DNA of 64,000 nucleotides from Neopestalotiopsis rosae (Eukaryota; Ascomycota; Sordariomycetes; Amphisphaeriales; Sporocadaceae), in NCBI GenBank assembly GCA_023078685.1, contig JALGAS010000006.1, forward strand, positions 1,302,001 to 1,366,000. The letters run 5' to 3'. The notes below the pieces were generated by a model, which was not told where the DNA came from, did not search any database, and saw only the letters and a list, made by a program, of their open reading frames with translations. This document shows, piece by piece, positions 1-12,808 of this stretch (position 1 is its first letter; the number at the start of each line of letters is the position of its first letter). The translations under genes and the position numbers were made by a program.

Positions 1-1380
1 AGCAAGCGCGCGGGCGCCGAGCTTCTGAGTGCAGCGCAGAAACGCACCAAGTCGTCTGCATCCGAGGGCTTCCTTGACGAGCGGGCCCCGCTACCTCCCG
101 CCGAGTATGAGGCTTCGTTCGCACTTCCATGTGAGACTGACGAGGACGTCATATCCAGGACGATGCTGGTGACGAACCGCGCGCCCCTCGTATTGGCATT
201 CGCTGTTGAGTTGTTGCGCTACACTATGCCGGAGCAGCCGCCAAGCTCGCGATTAAGTCTTGCGCAGGCTGTTGTCAGTGCAAATTCCCGGAGCAAAGCC
301 GTCAGTATTGGACTTGAGAAAGGACCCAGTGCTGACGACGAGGGTTGGGGTCATGGTCAGCCGAGAATAAGGGTGCTAGGTCGTGAGATCGCCGTCCTAA
401 AAAGGGGCGGGTACGAGTGGAAAGGAGAGGAAGAGAGGGAAGAGCTGGACAAGGTCAAGCAAGAGGCTTCCATGACTAGCAGTCACACTGTGCAAGGATC
501 GGCAGAATCGACCATCGAACAAATATCAAAAACATGGTCAGCGAGCTCTCCTGTCACGTTCAAGGAATCGACCTTCATTGTGCGAGCAACAAAGATCACA
601 CAGGTCTCGGAGCGACAGTCGAGCATGCAAGCTCTCTTCAAGGCAATACCCAATCTTCAGACAGCATCTCATAACGCATGGGCCTACCGAGTCAAGAAGC
701 CAGACATGTTTGGCTCGTTCACCATCAGAGAAGGATCTGAAGATGACGGCGAGTCTGGATGCGGCGCCTTCCTGCTTAAAGTCATGCGTGAAGCTGACAC
801 GGTCGATACCCTCGTTGTGATGACTCGCTGGTACGGCGGCATTATGCTAGGTCCCGATCGATGGCGAATAATGAGAAATTGTCTCAAAGAGGCACTTGCT
901 GAACGTCTGCGCATCACGGGAGAGCGTGTCACTCTGACAGGCGAAGCTGTCTGGGGTCTTGACGCGGAAGCGATGAAGCAAAAGTCAACTTCTTCTGCGT
1001 CTACCGGTGCGAGACCGCGCGACGGGGGTGTCGTAGGCATGCCTGTTCACACACCTGAGTCGGCGCGGAATTATCTGCTGAGAAGCTTTGCTGACCGAAA
1101 AGAAGAGGGGGAAGCGTCTGAAACGACATCGCCACCAAAGAAGAAAACCGCCAAGGCTCTCGATGTTGAGAAGCAGGAAAACTTGGGAAGGCTACTGGGA
1201 GCGCTGCGATTGCTGTATGATAGCTGGGCTGATCATCTTAGTGCCGCCGAGCTTGACAGGCGTGCGTGGACGTGGTATTCAACAGTACGTCCCGAAGTCG
1301 CAGGTGGACAAGCTGGCTGGGGTGCTAAGGGCGATCTGAACTTGAAGAGCATACTGGATTTACGGCGCAGAGAGTCTTAA
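1..1380 (+). CDS. IMPACT-family (UPF0029) protein, 5' end outside window
   Basis: The frame is open from base 1 to the TAA at 1378-1380 with no stop, so the gene begins outside the window; the first in-window ATG (163) is probably internal. Roughly bases 556-915 encode an IMPACT/YigZ domain, recognisable from the segments FKESTFIVRA, DDGESGCGAFLL and VVMTRWYGGIMLGPDRW. In yeast Yih1 and mammalian IMPACT this domain binds Gcn1 and dampens Gcn2 activation. Here it sits inside a longer protein with charged, low-complexity flanks and no visible RWD domain in the part seen, so it is not a plain Yih1 orthologue. The C-terminal 120 or so residues hold a Lys-rich stretch (PPKKKTAKAL) and a Trp-containing helical tail. 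Family membership is seen in sequence; the role in amino-acid stress signalling is inference. Confidence 0.8.
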   Translation, partial: SKRAGAELLSAAQKRTKSSASEGFLDERAPLPPAEYEASFALPCETDEDVISRTMLVTNRAPLVLAFAVELLRYTMPEQPPSSRLSLAQAVVSANSRSKAVSIGLEKGPSADDEGWGHGQPRIRVLGREIAVLKRGGYEWKGEEEREELDKVKQEASMTSSHTVQGSAESTIEQISKTWSASSPVTFKESTFIVRATKITQVSERQSSMQALFKAIPNLQTASHNAWAYRVKKPDMFGSFTIREGSEDDGESGCGAFLLKVMREADTVDTLVVMTRWYGGIMLGPDRWRIMRNCLKEALAERLRITGERVTLTGEAVWGLDAEAMKQKSTSSASTGARPRDGGVVGMPVHTPESARNYLLRSFADRKEEGEASETTSPPKKKTAKALDVEKQENLGRLLGALRLLYDSWADHLSAAELDRRAWTWYSTVRPEVAGGQAGWGAKGDLNLKSILDLRRRES

Positions 1381-2865
1381 GCCATCTTGCCCATGGCACG
1401 ATACAGGATGAAAACGATACCCCATGTGGTTTGATGTGATTTGTTCTGCATGCAAGTATGAGCCACGACGTCGAAGATGAGTGCCATGAACTTCGCAGTG
1501 CTCCAGTCAGAAACATTGGTCTAGCTGGCTCGATATACATGATATTAGAAACCTTCTACGTATTGAAACCACAAAGGCCAACTGCTACTGCCACTGCCTC
1601 CCATAGCGCCTAGTTCATGGCATTGGTTCAGTATTAACCAAAGCCTCTCGCCAGTTTCGTTCTCGGTCTGTGGATGCGCGACTGCTGTTCGTGTACTTGC
1701 CTTTTGACTTGGCACGTGGAGGACTGGTGAAATATCGAGCAAGCACGGGGAAACCTGTTGCATTGGACACGCTTCAACCACAGCCAAGAGCTTCATGTGG
1801 AAGCACAGCGCAATCATATGCGAAATCCGTGCATCCGTCTCCATCGGGATATCCCGGTCGGGTTGCAATGATTACTTATCACGATGCAAAGCCGAAAGAA
1901 AGTCTCCCAGAACGCCCGCTGGGCCCGTTTGAAATATTGCTTCCAGCATCATTGGTTCACTGCCCTTGGGCGAATGGATCATGTTTTTCAATCGAGCCAA
2001 TTCAGGTATCATACTGCAGATTTACTTCAATGTCACAGATAAACAGTCATGCTGCAGCGGAGCGTGAAAAGTCACAGGTGAAAACGGTTGGTTGTAGTCT
2101 TGGAGGGCTTTGTTTGTTCAATGTTCACTAATCATATTTATACCAGATGCGGGCCACAGACAACAAGCTCGCCGCTACGTCGCACAGCGGGCATCGACAT
2201 TGAGCCCCTCTCCAACCATCTGCGCATCATTTTCCCGTGACAACAAATGAATGATTAGAAGAAAACAGAGGAGGAAAAAAAAAAAAAAGCAAACTTCCTG
2301 CCTAGAGGTTGCAGCCGAATGATTATATATCCTGCCAGTATTGGTCTGCACACACATAATCACTCATGATCAGTAAACACAATGATTAGAATTCTGTAGA
2401 CAACATGATGCAACGCAAGCGACAAGACGTACGTGACCTTTTTCTCGGCTAATACAATGATGGTTCGATTTTTCGTCCCTTGTGTGTGCATTGAATGCCT
2501 CTAGCCGGAGAAGTTGGGCGTGTTCTGCAAGGGATATGTTTGGAAAGGTCAGGCGAAATACTGATATGATTTGTTGGCTGCCGAGTTGATAAAACTTGCT
2601 CATCTAGCAAAAGGGCAAGCCTCGGGCAAACATTTGAGATTATATGATCGTTTCCCATGATTTTTGGGGTGCCCTTTTCGTTCGCATCAGGGTAGTATAT
2701 AACAATTTGATCATTCTCTGCGTGAGGATTTCATGTGTATAGACAGTCACAACATCGCCAATCAAACACCGATCGAAACAAGCTTTCGACGATTTCTATA
2801 TCAGATCTTGTCCACTCAAAATAAGAAATAGTCTCAAGGATACATTCAATTCAAAAGATCCGACA
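1381..2865. other. Intergenic spacer, no gene seen
   Basis: This stretch holds the 3' side of the IMPACT-family gene and the promoter of the tautomerase gene. Open frames here have no convincing codon use or family resemblance. An A-rich run lies near 2276-2288. Confidence 0.5.
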
Positions 2866-3584
2866 ATGCCCATCTGGCACGTTCTGCATCCTGATATCAT
2901 CTTCACGGACCCGCGTGAGAAGGCGGAGCTCGTCAAGACCATTGTCGGCCGTAAGTAGCTCAGGAATCGTCCTTGCATCTTTGGAATCAACTAAACACCC
3001 GAACCTGATTTTTAATTTGTTTTAATAAAAAAAACAGTATACACCTCGGGCGGCCTTCCACCCTTTTACGTCAACGTCTTTTTCCACAAGTTCGCCCCGG
3101 GGGACGCCTGGTCCGATACCCGGTACCAGGGCGGCATCGACGCTCTCGAGAACAACGCCGTGGCTGGCGTCTCTCAGCGGAAGCGGCCCTTTGTCCACTT
3201 TGAGATTGACCAGATTGCCGTCAACATCACCAGCGACGAGTGGGCAGCCAGGTGGTGCGAAAGGCTCAATGAGGTATATTTCACTTGAAGACTTGAAGAA
3301 GAGAAAACATCCACCCTGGACAAAAAGAAGAAGAAATGGTGTAAGCAGAATTCTTGTTCCTGATGCTGAACTGACGACGCGATTTGATATAGGCTCTTAA
3401 ACCTCACATAGCAGACAAGGGATACGATTGGGAGTATCATATCGATGAGACGCCCAGGTCACTGTGGCGCACAAACGGCTTATCCCCGCCGCCTTGGAAG
3501 AGCGTTGCTGAGCGCAAATGGTTTGACGCGAACCAGCCATTGCCGTGGGACAAGAGCGACGCAAAATTAGTCGAGAAGTTATGA
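2866..3584 (+). CDS. Tautomerase of the cis-CaaD-like family
   Basis: Three exons: 2866-2950, 3038-3273 and 3393-3584, with GTAAGT and GTATAT donors and CAG/TAG acceptors; the joined frame gives about 170 residues. The protein begins Met-Pro (MPIWHVLHP), and in the tautomerase superfamily Met removal exposes Pro-2 as the catalytic base. The body (FYVNVFFHKF, RYQGGIDALENNAV, KRPFVHFEIDQIAVNI) fits the fungal group related to cis-3-chloroacrylic acid dehalogenase, which is about this length. Members act on small enol/keto or unsaturated acids; the natural fungal substrate is usually unknown. The C-terminal segment is Trp/Pro-rich (PPPWKSVAERKWFD). Family assignment is fairly secure, substrate is not. 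Confidence 0.8.
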
Positions 3585-4309
3585 ACATGGACTAGCCACT
3601 TGAAGAAATGAATCAATCTTTCATGACTAGCTGCCGACCGGAGGAATCTGCGACCGAATTAGACATAAACATTGTTCATTCTTTAATAATATTTTGTCAG
3701 AAATCACAAGTTTGTTGATTCGTGGGAATGATTATGACTGAGTGAAACGTGGACCAATGCTGAAAAATTATTCTGCAACGATCTATATACTGATACAACG
3801 CAGGCAAACCCGCAGAGTAGACAAAGGCGGCGATCCTGAACACCTGCCCAAGTGACTCAGGGTCGTCGCTGTCCATCTCGAGCCTTCTTCGTTCGTCTTC
3901 GAGAGACATATAAGATACAAGGCACATGCCAAAAGCAGTGTAGTTCACAAATCCATTCTTCCCATCGCATCCTTGACGCCTCTAAATGCCATATTCATCG
4001 CTCCAATGACTCAACGTCATCATTATCGTCGCGTAGTACTTTTGCCGAATCAAACGCCAGGCGTGACCGTGTATGTATTGGTATCGTGATCGTTTCTGAA
4101 AGCAATGACATCTACCCTTGCCTATGCCTACAAGAAAAGGGCTGCTTGCCTAAATATTCGCGGACTGTAGAAATAATCCATTACACTCAAAGGTAATGAA
4201 TAGTAGTGAGTGAGACGGCAATGTTTAGTGTAGCCGTTGTATGGTTGTGTTTTGTTGTGATGTGGCCGTACGTGTTGCGGGAGACGATCGCTTCATTGAT
4301 GGTCGCTGA
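3585..4309. other. Spacer between convergent genes with coding-like minus-strand stretch
   Basis: This is the space between the ends of the tautomerase and NOT1 genes. On the minus strand about 4180-3697 reads like protein in one frame except for a single TAG near 3990 (see findings). It may be NOT1 3' untranslated RNA, a small spliced gene, or a relic. Confidence 0.35.
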
Positions 4310-7300
4310 TTATGACAGGTTCTCGACGCTTCGAAAGATGCTTTGAAACCTATCGCGCACCTCTCGGTCGGCCTTGATGAAGGGCTGGTCGAAGAACATG
4401 TACTTCTCATTCCTCAGGAGTTCAAGGGTCACATAGGCCAGACTCCATGGCTGAGGCCAAAAGCCAGAGAAGCGCTCAAGGAGGATGCGAGCTATCAGCT
4501 GGCGCATATCAAGCTCTTCTGGATCATTGACATCCTGGCCCCAAAGCTCAAACAAGAGCTTGCTAAAGTAGCTTGAGTGAGGGCTAGCGGATCGCAACTC
4601 GTCTACGACGGTCGTCAGGAAGAAATAGCGTGCCTCAGGGTTCAACTCATGAGCCAAAAGAGACAGCGTGGCTGCGTCCGGAGCTCGGGGATTGAACAGC
4701 TCACCACCATCCTGCTTTGCTCGGTTGACGGCAAATGTACCCATGTACAACACCAAGGAATTCACAAGAGTGGTGTTTGTTGTAATGGGCACGTTTGCAA
4801 AGATGGTTTGCTGAGTTTCATTACGGCTGATGGCATGGGTGAGATGCGCGACAGCATCCTCCGATGGTCCATGGCGGAGGAGTTGATCAACGAGTTCGAG
4901 CAATTCGTTCTCTTCAAGATAAGCCTCGGCCGTATTGTAAGGGATCCATCGTGCCTCATTCGTATCATCATGAACGGTCGCAGATAAGATGATATTGCGA
5001 ATCTGTGTCGCGTGCGGTGGGAGGATGCCACACAATTCCGCGTGGTGTCCAGCTACAAAATCGGGGTAATCGTGCTGCAGAATGACAATAAATTTGGTCG
5101 CCGCTCGGATGAACTCCTTAGCGACATCGGCCATATCAGTGACTTTGAGGTATTCACTGACATTGCGAAGGAGAGCAACCACAAGCATCATCATTGAACC
5201 CCAGCCAGGCCGAGGCGTCGGCGGCAACAGCTCCGGCATGAAGAGACGATGCTGAATCAGTTCGAGCCAGTGGAAGGCGAAACCGGGGAAACGCTCCGGC
5301 GCAATTTGCACAAGGGCGTCAGCCACACGGTAGAGCACCTGTTTACGCTGAGCGTCAATGTCAGTCTGAGGGACTGTCCCTGACAAGGCGAGCTGGTCTA
5401 GGGTGCGGTGTGCCTCGCAAAGCAACATGGCGAAGAAGCGATAGAACGCTCGGGCGTTGAAGTGTTCGCCACGTTGTGTGTGGTGATGGTTGAGAACCAA
5501 TGCTCCAAGCATGAAAACGGCATCAAAAACTACCACAACTCCGCGTGCAGCGTTGTCGACTTGCATGAAGTTGACTTGAGCTAGCACGCCAACAAGACTT
5601 GCCAGTGCATCAATGGCATTAGTGCTATCATGCGCGATGCCAGCAATTGTTGTTTGCTCATGGAAAGTAATGGCCATCTCCAGAGCCCGGCGAAGGAAGG
5701 TCATCAAATCGTCCTTGTTGGTAATCGCGCCTCTCTCCAAGAGCTGCTTCACAAACGAAATGGCTGCCTTGTCGGGAGTGCTGTGATTGAAATATTGTCG
5801 AATCCACTCCTCGAAGAGATATTCGTATTGGTCGAGTTGAGAGTTTTGCACTAGGTGGCCAGGTGGCAGCACGCCGGAATTCAGGATCTTAGTTTTAAGA
5901 CGCTGACTAATCTCGAGATCCGGTTCGGCCATGATCCAATGCCAGGCTTGTGGTAGACTGCCAATGAAGTCGCCGTACAGAGCAGTTGGTCTCTCGCTGC
6001 CGAGTGTCAAATCCCACAATCTCTCAAAGTACTCCAGTGCGCCCTCCTTGCGTTGCATAAGCGCCGTTCGGGCCGCTTCATCGAGGAGCTGCAGGTTCAG
6101 AAGATCGGTACTGATCAAGGCAGTGACGAGATGAATATTCAAGAAACTCTGCAGTGGCTGATTCTCAATCAGAGCTGACACTCTCTCGATCAGGACTGCA
6201 CCTGATCCATAGATCTTAAGCAAGGATTCAAGGACGTGAACCAGACTCTCGAGGATCAGCGAGTTGTGGTCAGGCTGACTGAACATGGTTTGTGTGATCT
6301 TCTCTGCAGCATAGACAGCGAAATCATCAGATGTCTGGGAAGTTCTGATAATGAGCTGTGTAAGTGCATCAACAGCTTCCATGACAGGATGGTTTCTGGG
6401 CAGATCACTGAAATGATCCTCGCGCGCCTCCACAGCAGCACGTTGCAGCTCCGACAGCAGCTTCTGCACCCGTTCTGCAAGAGCACGAGCGTCCACCTGG
6501 TTGATGGGGGCAACTGCAGGTCGGCCGTTTGTCATGGGGGTTTGCTGCACATGTGGGGGGTATGGAAGTTGGGCAGGCATATGCGGAGGCATGGACGGAG
6601 TTTCTCCAGGAGTCGAGACGTTCGGAGGAACGACACTATACTGATCCTGAAGAACTTCGTTGGCAATGTTCCGTGTAGCATCGGAGGCTGATGCGGCATG
6701 GGTCTGGGTGGCCGGAGCCAAGGCACGCGACTGTCTGCCAAACTCCTCGTATATGGCGAGTTGTTCTTGGTTCAATCCGCCCATGTTGGGGGATAACTTG
6801 TACGGATTAGGTATAGTCATCGACCAACGACTAATAAGCGGGTCGATATACGGCTCATTTGGTCGGTTGCGGCGGTGATGGCGGCGAGCCTCAAGCTCTT
6901 GCTCGATCATTTCTTCGATCTCAGGGACAGCTCGTTCTTCGGCATGCTTCTCGATCACACTGCAAGCGAGGTCCAAGTTCGATGTGACGCACATGATGAT
7001 CGTTCCTTCGGGAAGGGGCTGTTGCAGCTCACCCGACAGTTGACGCATGTAGTTGGTTATGTTTGCCCGCAGGGGTTCTTTGCTAGTAACCAGAGCCAGA
7101 CTACCGGCAGTGGCCTTGACCATCGTCGTAGCAGAGTCGCGAATCCTCTTCTCATCAGCCTCGGTGGCAAAATCCTTGTGAATCATTTGCGCCGTGGAGA
7201 TCGCAGCGATAGTAACGGATCTATCTACCACGGGCGTGATAATGTCGTTGAGCGCGCGGGTCAGTGCTTGACGTACAATATCGAGCAAACGACTGGCGCT

Positions 7301-10300
7301 GACAACCATTTCATTGCTGGGAGGAATGGAAATTTGCGAAGTCAGATCTGGGATCGACACCTGCACCGGGTGAGGCGACAAGCCTGGCGCACCAGACACA
7401 CCATTAATGGAGAGGTTCTCAAAGGGCTCAAGAACCTCAGCGGCAGGCAAATCAGTAATCTCATCAATCTGTGCGCGGTGCTGCGAAAGTTCCTGAGACG
7501 GCTCGATGCTCTTGTGGTCAAGGTTCAGATCCTTGCAGAGAACTTCGATCTCAAACTTCAAGTTGAGCTTCAAGTCGCCATTGTGGTAAAGTTCGATGAG
7601 TAGAGTAAGGATGTCCATCAACCAAGGATTCGGAGGGCGGTAAACAGTGGACCGAACACCTTGAATGAGCACTTTGCAGACAAAGGGTATAACCACAATC
7701 AACCGTTTGGTGTCGTAGGCTTCAACGAGGAGTTGCTTGAAGGCAATGTTGCGATGCTTGATAGGCTGATCTCTAGCAATGGTTAAAAGTCCAAGCCAAG
7801 CACCCAAATTCTTCAGGTGCGTTCGTTCCGTAGAGTTTTGCATGGTGCTCTCAGAGTTGATCATCCGTGCGACACTAACATACGTCTGTCTCAGCACCTC
7901 GGCGGAAAGCGTCTTGTCCTGGAAGAGGCGCACAAGATCGAGGTACACTTGATGGTAATTGGGTTGCATCTTCGCTCGTTCCTCGACCAAGTGGCTTGCG
8001 AACCACTGCTGATATCGGAATTCGAGAATCTGTCGAATGTCTGCATGCACGCCTTGAAGCTTCGAGGCAGTGAGGTTATTGAGGCCAAACTGGATCGTAT
8101 CCTGGATGCTCTCATTGGGAGTCTCAAAGTGAGCACCAGGTGGAGGCTCGTCTGCGTGAATGGATGCGAAAGGTGGCATAGAGCCTTCGGCTGCACTGGG
8201 TGTACCATTGACTTGATTCTCACTAGGGCTGTGAGAAGCACCCGTTCCGCCATTCTGGTTTCGAGAAGATTCATCTTCACTGTCTTTGGCGACCTCAATC
8301 GCCTTCTTCCATGCATCTGTGCCCTGCAAGCCCGGAATCTGGATCAGCTGATTGCAGAAGCCCGGCCACTCACGGAAGCGGCTGAACAACTGCATGAGCG
8401 CCTGAAGTCCGAACTTATACATAGACTCATCAGGAGAATGGTCCCGAACGGCCTCGAGGATCATACCAAGTCCTATCTTGAGAGGCAACTCAGAAATCAG
8501 CTTGCGAGATATGATGCCGCCGAAGAGTACGGCAGTTGTCGCCAGTGCTTCCAGAGGATAATCTGGGAAATGTGAGTACTCGTCAAATAACCCGTGAATC
8601 ATGCAAGCAAAGACATCTTGATCCAATGGATCACGAGAGTGCTTGTAGCGCAGGAGAGTGTCTACAATGTCCTTAACCTGGATGTCGCCAGAGTACATGG
8701 TCTTGAAGTGCTCCTCCATACGAACCACTGCCTGCGGAGCCAGCGCATTTCCAGTCGCACCATTCGCGTTTATTATTTCATCACAACCTTCGCCATAGTT
8801 GATAAGTCGCGGGTAGGCAATGATACACTGGCGCTGAACCATGACCAGCTCAGGAAGAGGCGATCTTGGCATAAAATCTTCGAGAATCTGCAGCATTGCG
8901 GAGACAGTCTTTACTTGTAGTGGCCAACTCTCCTTCCTCGGTGGCTGGCCTTCTGAGGGTCGCTGGAACCTTAATTCCATATCAGCCTTGATGTGCAGGA
9001 ATTGCAGAAGTGATCGCGCAACGTTGTCGGCCTGACGCATGTTGATGTTTGCCCATTCCTGAAGATCGAGATAGCCCTCGGCATGAGCTAATGCAGCAAG
9101 GTCATAACCGAATCCGTTTGACAGATACACCAAGTCTTCTAGCCAGCCATGCTTGACAGCATGCGCGAAGATGATGGGGAGGTCCAAGGGCGTTATAGCA
9201 TGAGCCTCGAAAAGACGTTCCATCACCCAATTCTTATCCTTCCTCCAGAGGCTGTCCATGACGAAGGGACTCAGGGCATTCTTCTTAAGTAGGAATTCGG
9301 CGAACAGTGAACCCATGGTATCCATGGCCATACTCGGCCAGGGCTTTGGGACCCCGAAAGCAGACACAAGGAACACATCGAGATTTGGGATTACAACATG
9401 CTGGAACAACCTCTTTGCTTCGTTGCTCTGAGAAGCATGGAGCGAGTGCAGAGCAACTTGGAAGATGGCTGACAAGGCGAATACAGAAACAAGAGGATGC
9501 TTTATAGCTTCCGCAGCTCTATCGCGGACTTCTTGTGGCGATTGATCGTACTCGTCAAGGGAGAAGGTCGTCTGCAGACCCGGAATAGTCGTCGCATCCA
9601 ACTGCTGAGGTGTCAAGGAAGCGAAAGCGCAGATAAATGCGAGTTGCGTCTCAGGATTGTCCCAATGCGAGCCTCCCCAAAGAGATTGGATGTCAAAGGT
9701 TTTGCCCTGCGCCTGCTGCGCGATGGGCAGCAGAGCTTGGTAGATGCGCAGAAATTGTGTAGCGGACACCCTGACATCCCGATGGTCAAAGTAGGAGAGC
9801 ACAGTTTGCCAGGCAAATGACGCGGGCAGAACACGTCTGAGTCCTGCGACGAGGACTGAGGGATCGTGCCGCGGAGTTTGGCTGATTGTAGTATATAGCA
9901 GAGCCGAGGAAACCTGTTCCGCGCTGAGATCGATGTTCTCTGGCCGGCTATCCAAGTACCCTTGACAAGCCTCCTCGGTCCTCGTGAAATCGGCGCCGGT
10001 TCGTTGTATGTACCTCGTGAGCGCATTGGCGGGTTTATCGCCTAGTATGCGCATCAAATCCAGTGAAGCGAGGACTTCCAAGGGCGGGGCGGTTTCCAAC
10101 GATAACCATCTGGCCTGAACCTTGTGGGCAAGTTCCTGTTTGGCAGATGAATTGAAATTGGGTGGGTGGCCCTGTACATAACGGTCGACGATTAAAGCAA
10201 TAAAGTCGCTGTCAAGATCGGCGTGCGTGGGCAAGTCTGCACGCGCAATGATGTTCATAAATGTAGGGAAATTAGTAGAGAGGATTGCATCAGCTGTTTG

Positions 10301-11151
10301 ATTACCCATTGTCAGTACCGCAACATTGAATCTCACCAATCCATCCTGACATGACAGAACATACCCTTCGTTTTGAGGTTTGGATCAGAGCCAAATTTGA
10401 AGGCCAATGCCAGTATTGTCTTCTCGAGAGCATCGAGCTTGAAGTGCTCCATGAAAGTCGATAGGTCGAAATTCCTGAAAACATTGTCGGTGCCCGTCTC
10501 GATCGATTCGGCTATTTTGCTTGCTTGATCAGGGTCATGCGAGATCTTTTCCATCTCTGCTGTGAGCAGCGAGTAGTCGCCCGAGTTTGAAGCTGGGCGA
10601 CTGGAGCCCTGGAGGATAGCGCCGGCATTTTGGGCTACCAGCCGGGCGAAGTATCTGGGAAAGACTTCCATGCCGTGGTCATCGATGAGCTGTGAAGAAG
10701 AAACAGGGGTTAGCTGGACAGCTCGGGAGGGAAGCTACTGCGATATTTGAGGGGCGAGCTCCAATGAGTGGACAAAGCTCAAGCTGTAGAAGCTGGCCGG
10801 CGAGGAATTGCTTCCGACAGCAGAAAGCTCTGGTGACGCGTCCGTCATTGGACAAAAGCATCTCAAGGATTCAACGCGTCCGTTGGAAGAGGATTTGCCA
10901 CATACCTTCTTGAGCTGATCTGCTTGAAGTTCCCACTTAGCTCGGTCCTTGTTATTATCCCTGAGTAAGTTCAAGAGCACATAGATCTGGGTGATAGCAA
11001 TGCTCTTGTCAAATCTGTGGCCGCTGGTCGGACTGCCAGTGATAGGGCTTCCGGCGGAGCTCAGGCCTCCAGCCTGGTTTGGCGGTGGTATGGGTGAAAA
11101 TGTTCCGGATCTCGAATGTGAATGGGTCGCCCGGGATGGTGGAGGGACCAT
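4310..11151 (-). CDS. NOT1: CCR4-NOT complex scaffold subunit NOT1
   Basis: Three exons on the minus strand: 11151-10906, 10689-10365 and 10293-4310. The first intron has a GTATGT donor and CAG acceptor; the second (71 bases) has a GTATGT donor, a TACTGAC branch site and ends CAG. The product is about 2,184 residues, usual for fungal NOT1. The N-terminal HEAT region starts near TQIYVLLNLLRDNNKDR. A CAF1-binding MIF4G segment begins near residue 920 (DTIQFGLNNLTASKL), a DUF3819/CNOT9-binding region lies near 1200-1300 (RALNDIITPVVDRSV), and the conserved NOT1 C-terminal domain fills the last 300 residues (ERFSGFWPQPWSLAYV). NOT1 holds the deadenylases Caf1 and Ccr4 and the NOT module together in cytoplasmic mRNA decay and in transcription. 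The start is uncertain: the same frame stays open upstream to 11608 without another ATG. Confidence 0.93.
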
Positions 11152-12808
11152 GGGCGTAGGTGAGAGTTGAAAAGGGCCGCAGGATGTAACTGGGAAACGT
11201 TGATGCACCAGCGAGGTCTCGGCTGTTGACTTGATGCCGTTTCGTGTCCTTGCCGGCAGTGATATGCAGCTGTCAAGCTCTCGCGCGGGCGTGCTCACAG
11301 TCTGTGATGAGGCTGTGGACTGGGCGATTGTGCAGCAGAAGTCGGGATGGGCAACGAAGGCTGGAAACCGCGAACCTCGATGATGGGCAGTCTCGAGGGC
11401 AATGCGCGCGTCGCCAGTTAGCCCTTGCGAGTTCTGGGGGCGTTTTTGGGTGGAGAAGCAGACGGGTCGTGATAGTTGCCGTCCTTGGAAAGACGATGGT
11501 TGTGGTAGCAGGGTGGGAGGTGAAGAGTGGAAGCTGACACTGGGCACCTCCGATAGGTGAAGAATCTGGGGTGCTTGTGGTCTGTGCTCCTTCTGATAAT
11601 GAATGGTCTAGTTATGCATGTACTATTTTATGCAGATAATTGATGGGTACTGCGTCAGGCGTTATGAATGGGCGTCTACAAGAAACAAAAAATATTGATA
11701 TTGTCGTATAGTTCTTGATTGAATGATTATAAAAGAAAAGATAATGGTTGTTATGTCGACGTCGCAAAGAATGTTTGACGTTTGTGGTTTTTGATGGGCA
11801 GTGATGGAAATTCAGCAGGCTACCAGGTCGCGACGAAGAGTGCACTGCACTAATTGAACTGCCTATGACCTGTCTCTACGGCTGGCAGCTGGCTAGGCGA
11901 CATGGAATGAGACATCCGGATGCAATGCATTTGAACCAGCAGCTGTAGGGTGGTCTATCGACGGCTGCCAGACCGCGATCTGCACAACTGTTTGCACTCA
12001 TACGCCAATTGCATACTCGTTGCTCCCCCTCTGTTCTCCTGCCGGCAGTCAGTCGCGTAAGCTCAAGCTCAAGCTCAGATGCTTACATGCATCGAAACAC
12101 CACATGCATAGAGTATTTCCCCGCCCGATTTGGAATTTGCCCTTCCATTGGCTTCTGACTTTTGTTCTGTGGCAGCCAATCACCTTGTCAGCTCAGCATT
12201 GCCTAAAGCGTTCAATATTATCCTGCTTTGCTGTGAATGTTGGTACCACCATTAAAATGAGATGTTGGTCCTGTGTGTGAATGACTTGCACAAGGTTTCT
12301 TTGACAACCCAGTTTCGTTTTGCCAACAGCATGGGACACATGGGAAGATTTCGAACATGACATCAATGAACAATGCTAAGAACAAGATTGCCAAAAGTGC
12401 CTTCCTCCCTCCCAAATAGTTTGTTTCCACCTCAGGAATCTCATAGTTCACAAACCAACGGTTCTCAGCTCTGATTCCGGACCTGGCCATTCCAGAGAAC
12501 GCGAAGTCATTGTATTCATATAACGATCACAAGCCAACGATCTCTTCAATGTATGCAGGCAACGGTTGCACGTCAATTGTATTCGTAACACGTTCTCCCA
12601 GGCACAGGATCTACGGTTAAGTGAGAAGTCAGCCACTACAACCTGATAACATGGCTTTGGCAAAAACGCTGTAGAAAACTTCTACAAATTATTACAACTT
12701 TTTTATGAAATTACACTATTTTAAAAATTACATTATAGTAACGAGATGGTGTCTCGAGCCCCGAAGTTCTCTCGAGAGCCAACAACCTCTCCCAGCACAC
12801 TCTTCTAA
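11152..12808. other. NOT1 upstream region and spacer
   Basis: On the minus strand, 11152-11608 is open in the NOT1 frame but lacks an ATG, so it is either 5' leader or belongs to a model with an unseen first exon. Farther up, CT-rich leader-like sequence lies around 11640-11880. A minus-strand frame from an ATG at 12490 to 12218 (90 codons, one hydrophobic helix KALLAILFLALFIDVMFEIF) may be a small membrane protein, but nothing else supports it. An AT-rich stretch at 12670-12740 is probably the 3' end region of the phosphatase gene. Confidence 0.4.

Noticed and set aside
6875..7603. A 242-codon plus-strand frame, and another at 7817-8575
   Set aside because: Both lie wholly within the NOT1 coding exon on the other strand and show no domain or start context.
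10340..10364. An early acceptor (GTCAG) for NOT1 intron 2
   Set aside because: The frame does not match and a stop follows; the AACAG acceptor after the TACTGAC branch site restores frame.
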